Shown in pieces: positions 23,024 through 23,100 of a stretch of 23,100 bases of DNA. The notes beneath the pieces are model-generated. The model was not told where the DNA came from. It did no database searches and was given only the letters and a program-made list of their open reading frames with translations. The position numbers and the translations under genes are program-made. The stretch spans positions 1 to 23,100 of the forward strand of contig JBFGJY010000039.1 in the NCBI GenBank assembly GCA_041576975.1. The letters are read 5' to 3'. How positions within the stretch are numbered: position 1 is the first letter of the stretch; the number at the start of each line of letters is the position of its first letter. Source of the stretch: JBFGJY01 sp041576975. Lineage in GTDB: Bacteria; Pseudomonadota; Gammaproteobacteria; UBA4575.

Positions 23024-23100
23024 TTCAAGATCTTATTTTAAATTCACATGTTAAAAAAGGTATTTAAAGTGAATTAGGAAGTTCAACAGGTGATTGAATC

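Overview
The window looks like a chromosomal segment of a low-GC (roughly 40% by eye) proteobacterium, most likely a gammaproteobacterium. The support is family-level only: a CysZ-type membrane protein, a MoxR/DUF58/TgpA cassette, an ECF sigma factor with its membrane partner, a glycine-zipper lipoprotein, and an AorABC-type tungsten aldehyde oxidoreductase operon like that of facultatively anaerobic proteobacteria. I see no phage genes, insertion sequences, tRNA or rRNA genes, or CRISPR arrays.

Layout. 1-81 is the 3' tail of a plus-strand gene. 139-3279 holds small genes, mostly minus strand: an envelope protein, a 70-aa hypothetical (plus), a secreted intradiol-dioxygenase-like protein, a hemerythrin-like protein lacking an expected iron-ligand histidine pair, and a small membrane-anchored protein. 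3319-5934 is a complete AmmeMemoRadiSam set: AMMECR1-domain protein and radical SAM enzyme (minus), divergent from the Memo-like protein (plus), with an 8-bp perfect dyad in the shared upstream region. 6047-6538 is a DUF1648 membrane protein. 6611-12915 (minus) carries moxR, DUF58 and tgpA, which overlap, followed by an MsbA-like ABC exporter with an unusual ~115-residue N-terminal domain that resembles small ADP-ribosyltransferase-fold proteins.

13315-17895 (plus) is the metabolic centrepiece: a four-cluster ferredoxin subunit (AorA-like), a tungsten aldehyde oxidoreductase (AorB-like), an FAD/NAD(P) oxidoreductase (AorC-like) whose start overlaps the aorB stop, a MoaD/ThiS-like protein ending in Gly-Gly, and a 97-aa protein ending in Gly-Gly-Gly. 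A 50-bp imperfect tandem repeat lies directly upstream of the operon. A hairpin-rich leader, including a GCAA-tetraloop hairpin and an anti-Shine-Dalgarno stretch, lies between aorC and moaD. Inferred working model: AorB interconverts aldehydes and acids, AorA wires electrons between clusters, AorC exchanges them with NAD(P)H, and the MoaD-like protein supplies sulfur for the pterin cofactor.

17914-19971 (minus) holds a glycine-zipper lipoprotein, a membrane-anchored putative anti-sigma factor and its ECF sigma factor. 20099-21857 (plus) holds a class I aminotransferase and a periplasmic protein. 21868-23023 (minus) holds a 69-aa protein with a strong ribosome binding site and a CysZ-like protein. 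The least ordinary items are the ART-like ABC exporter fusion, the aor operon with its accessory proteins and upstream repeats, the structured moaD leader, and the two metalloprotein homologues with missing ligands.
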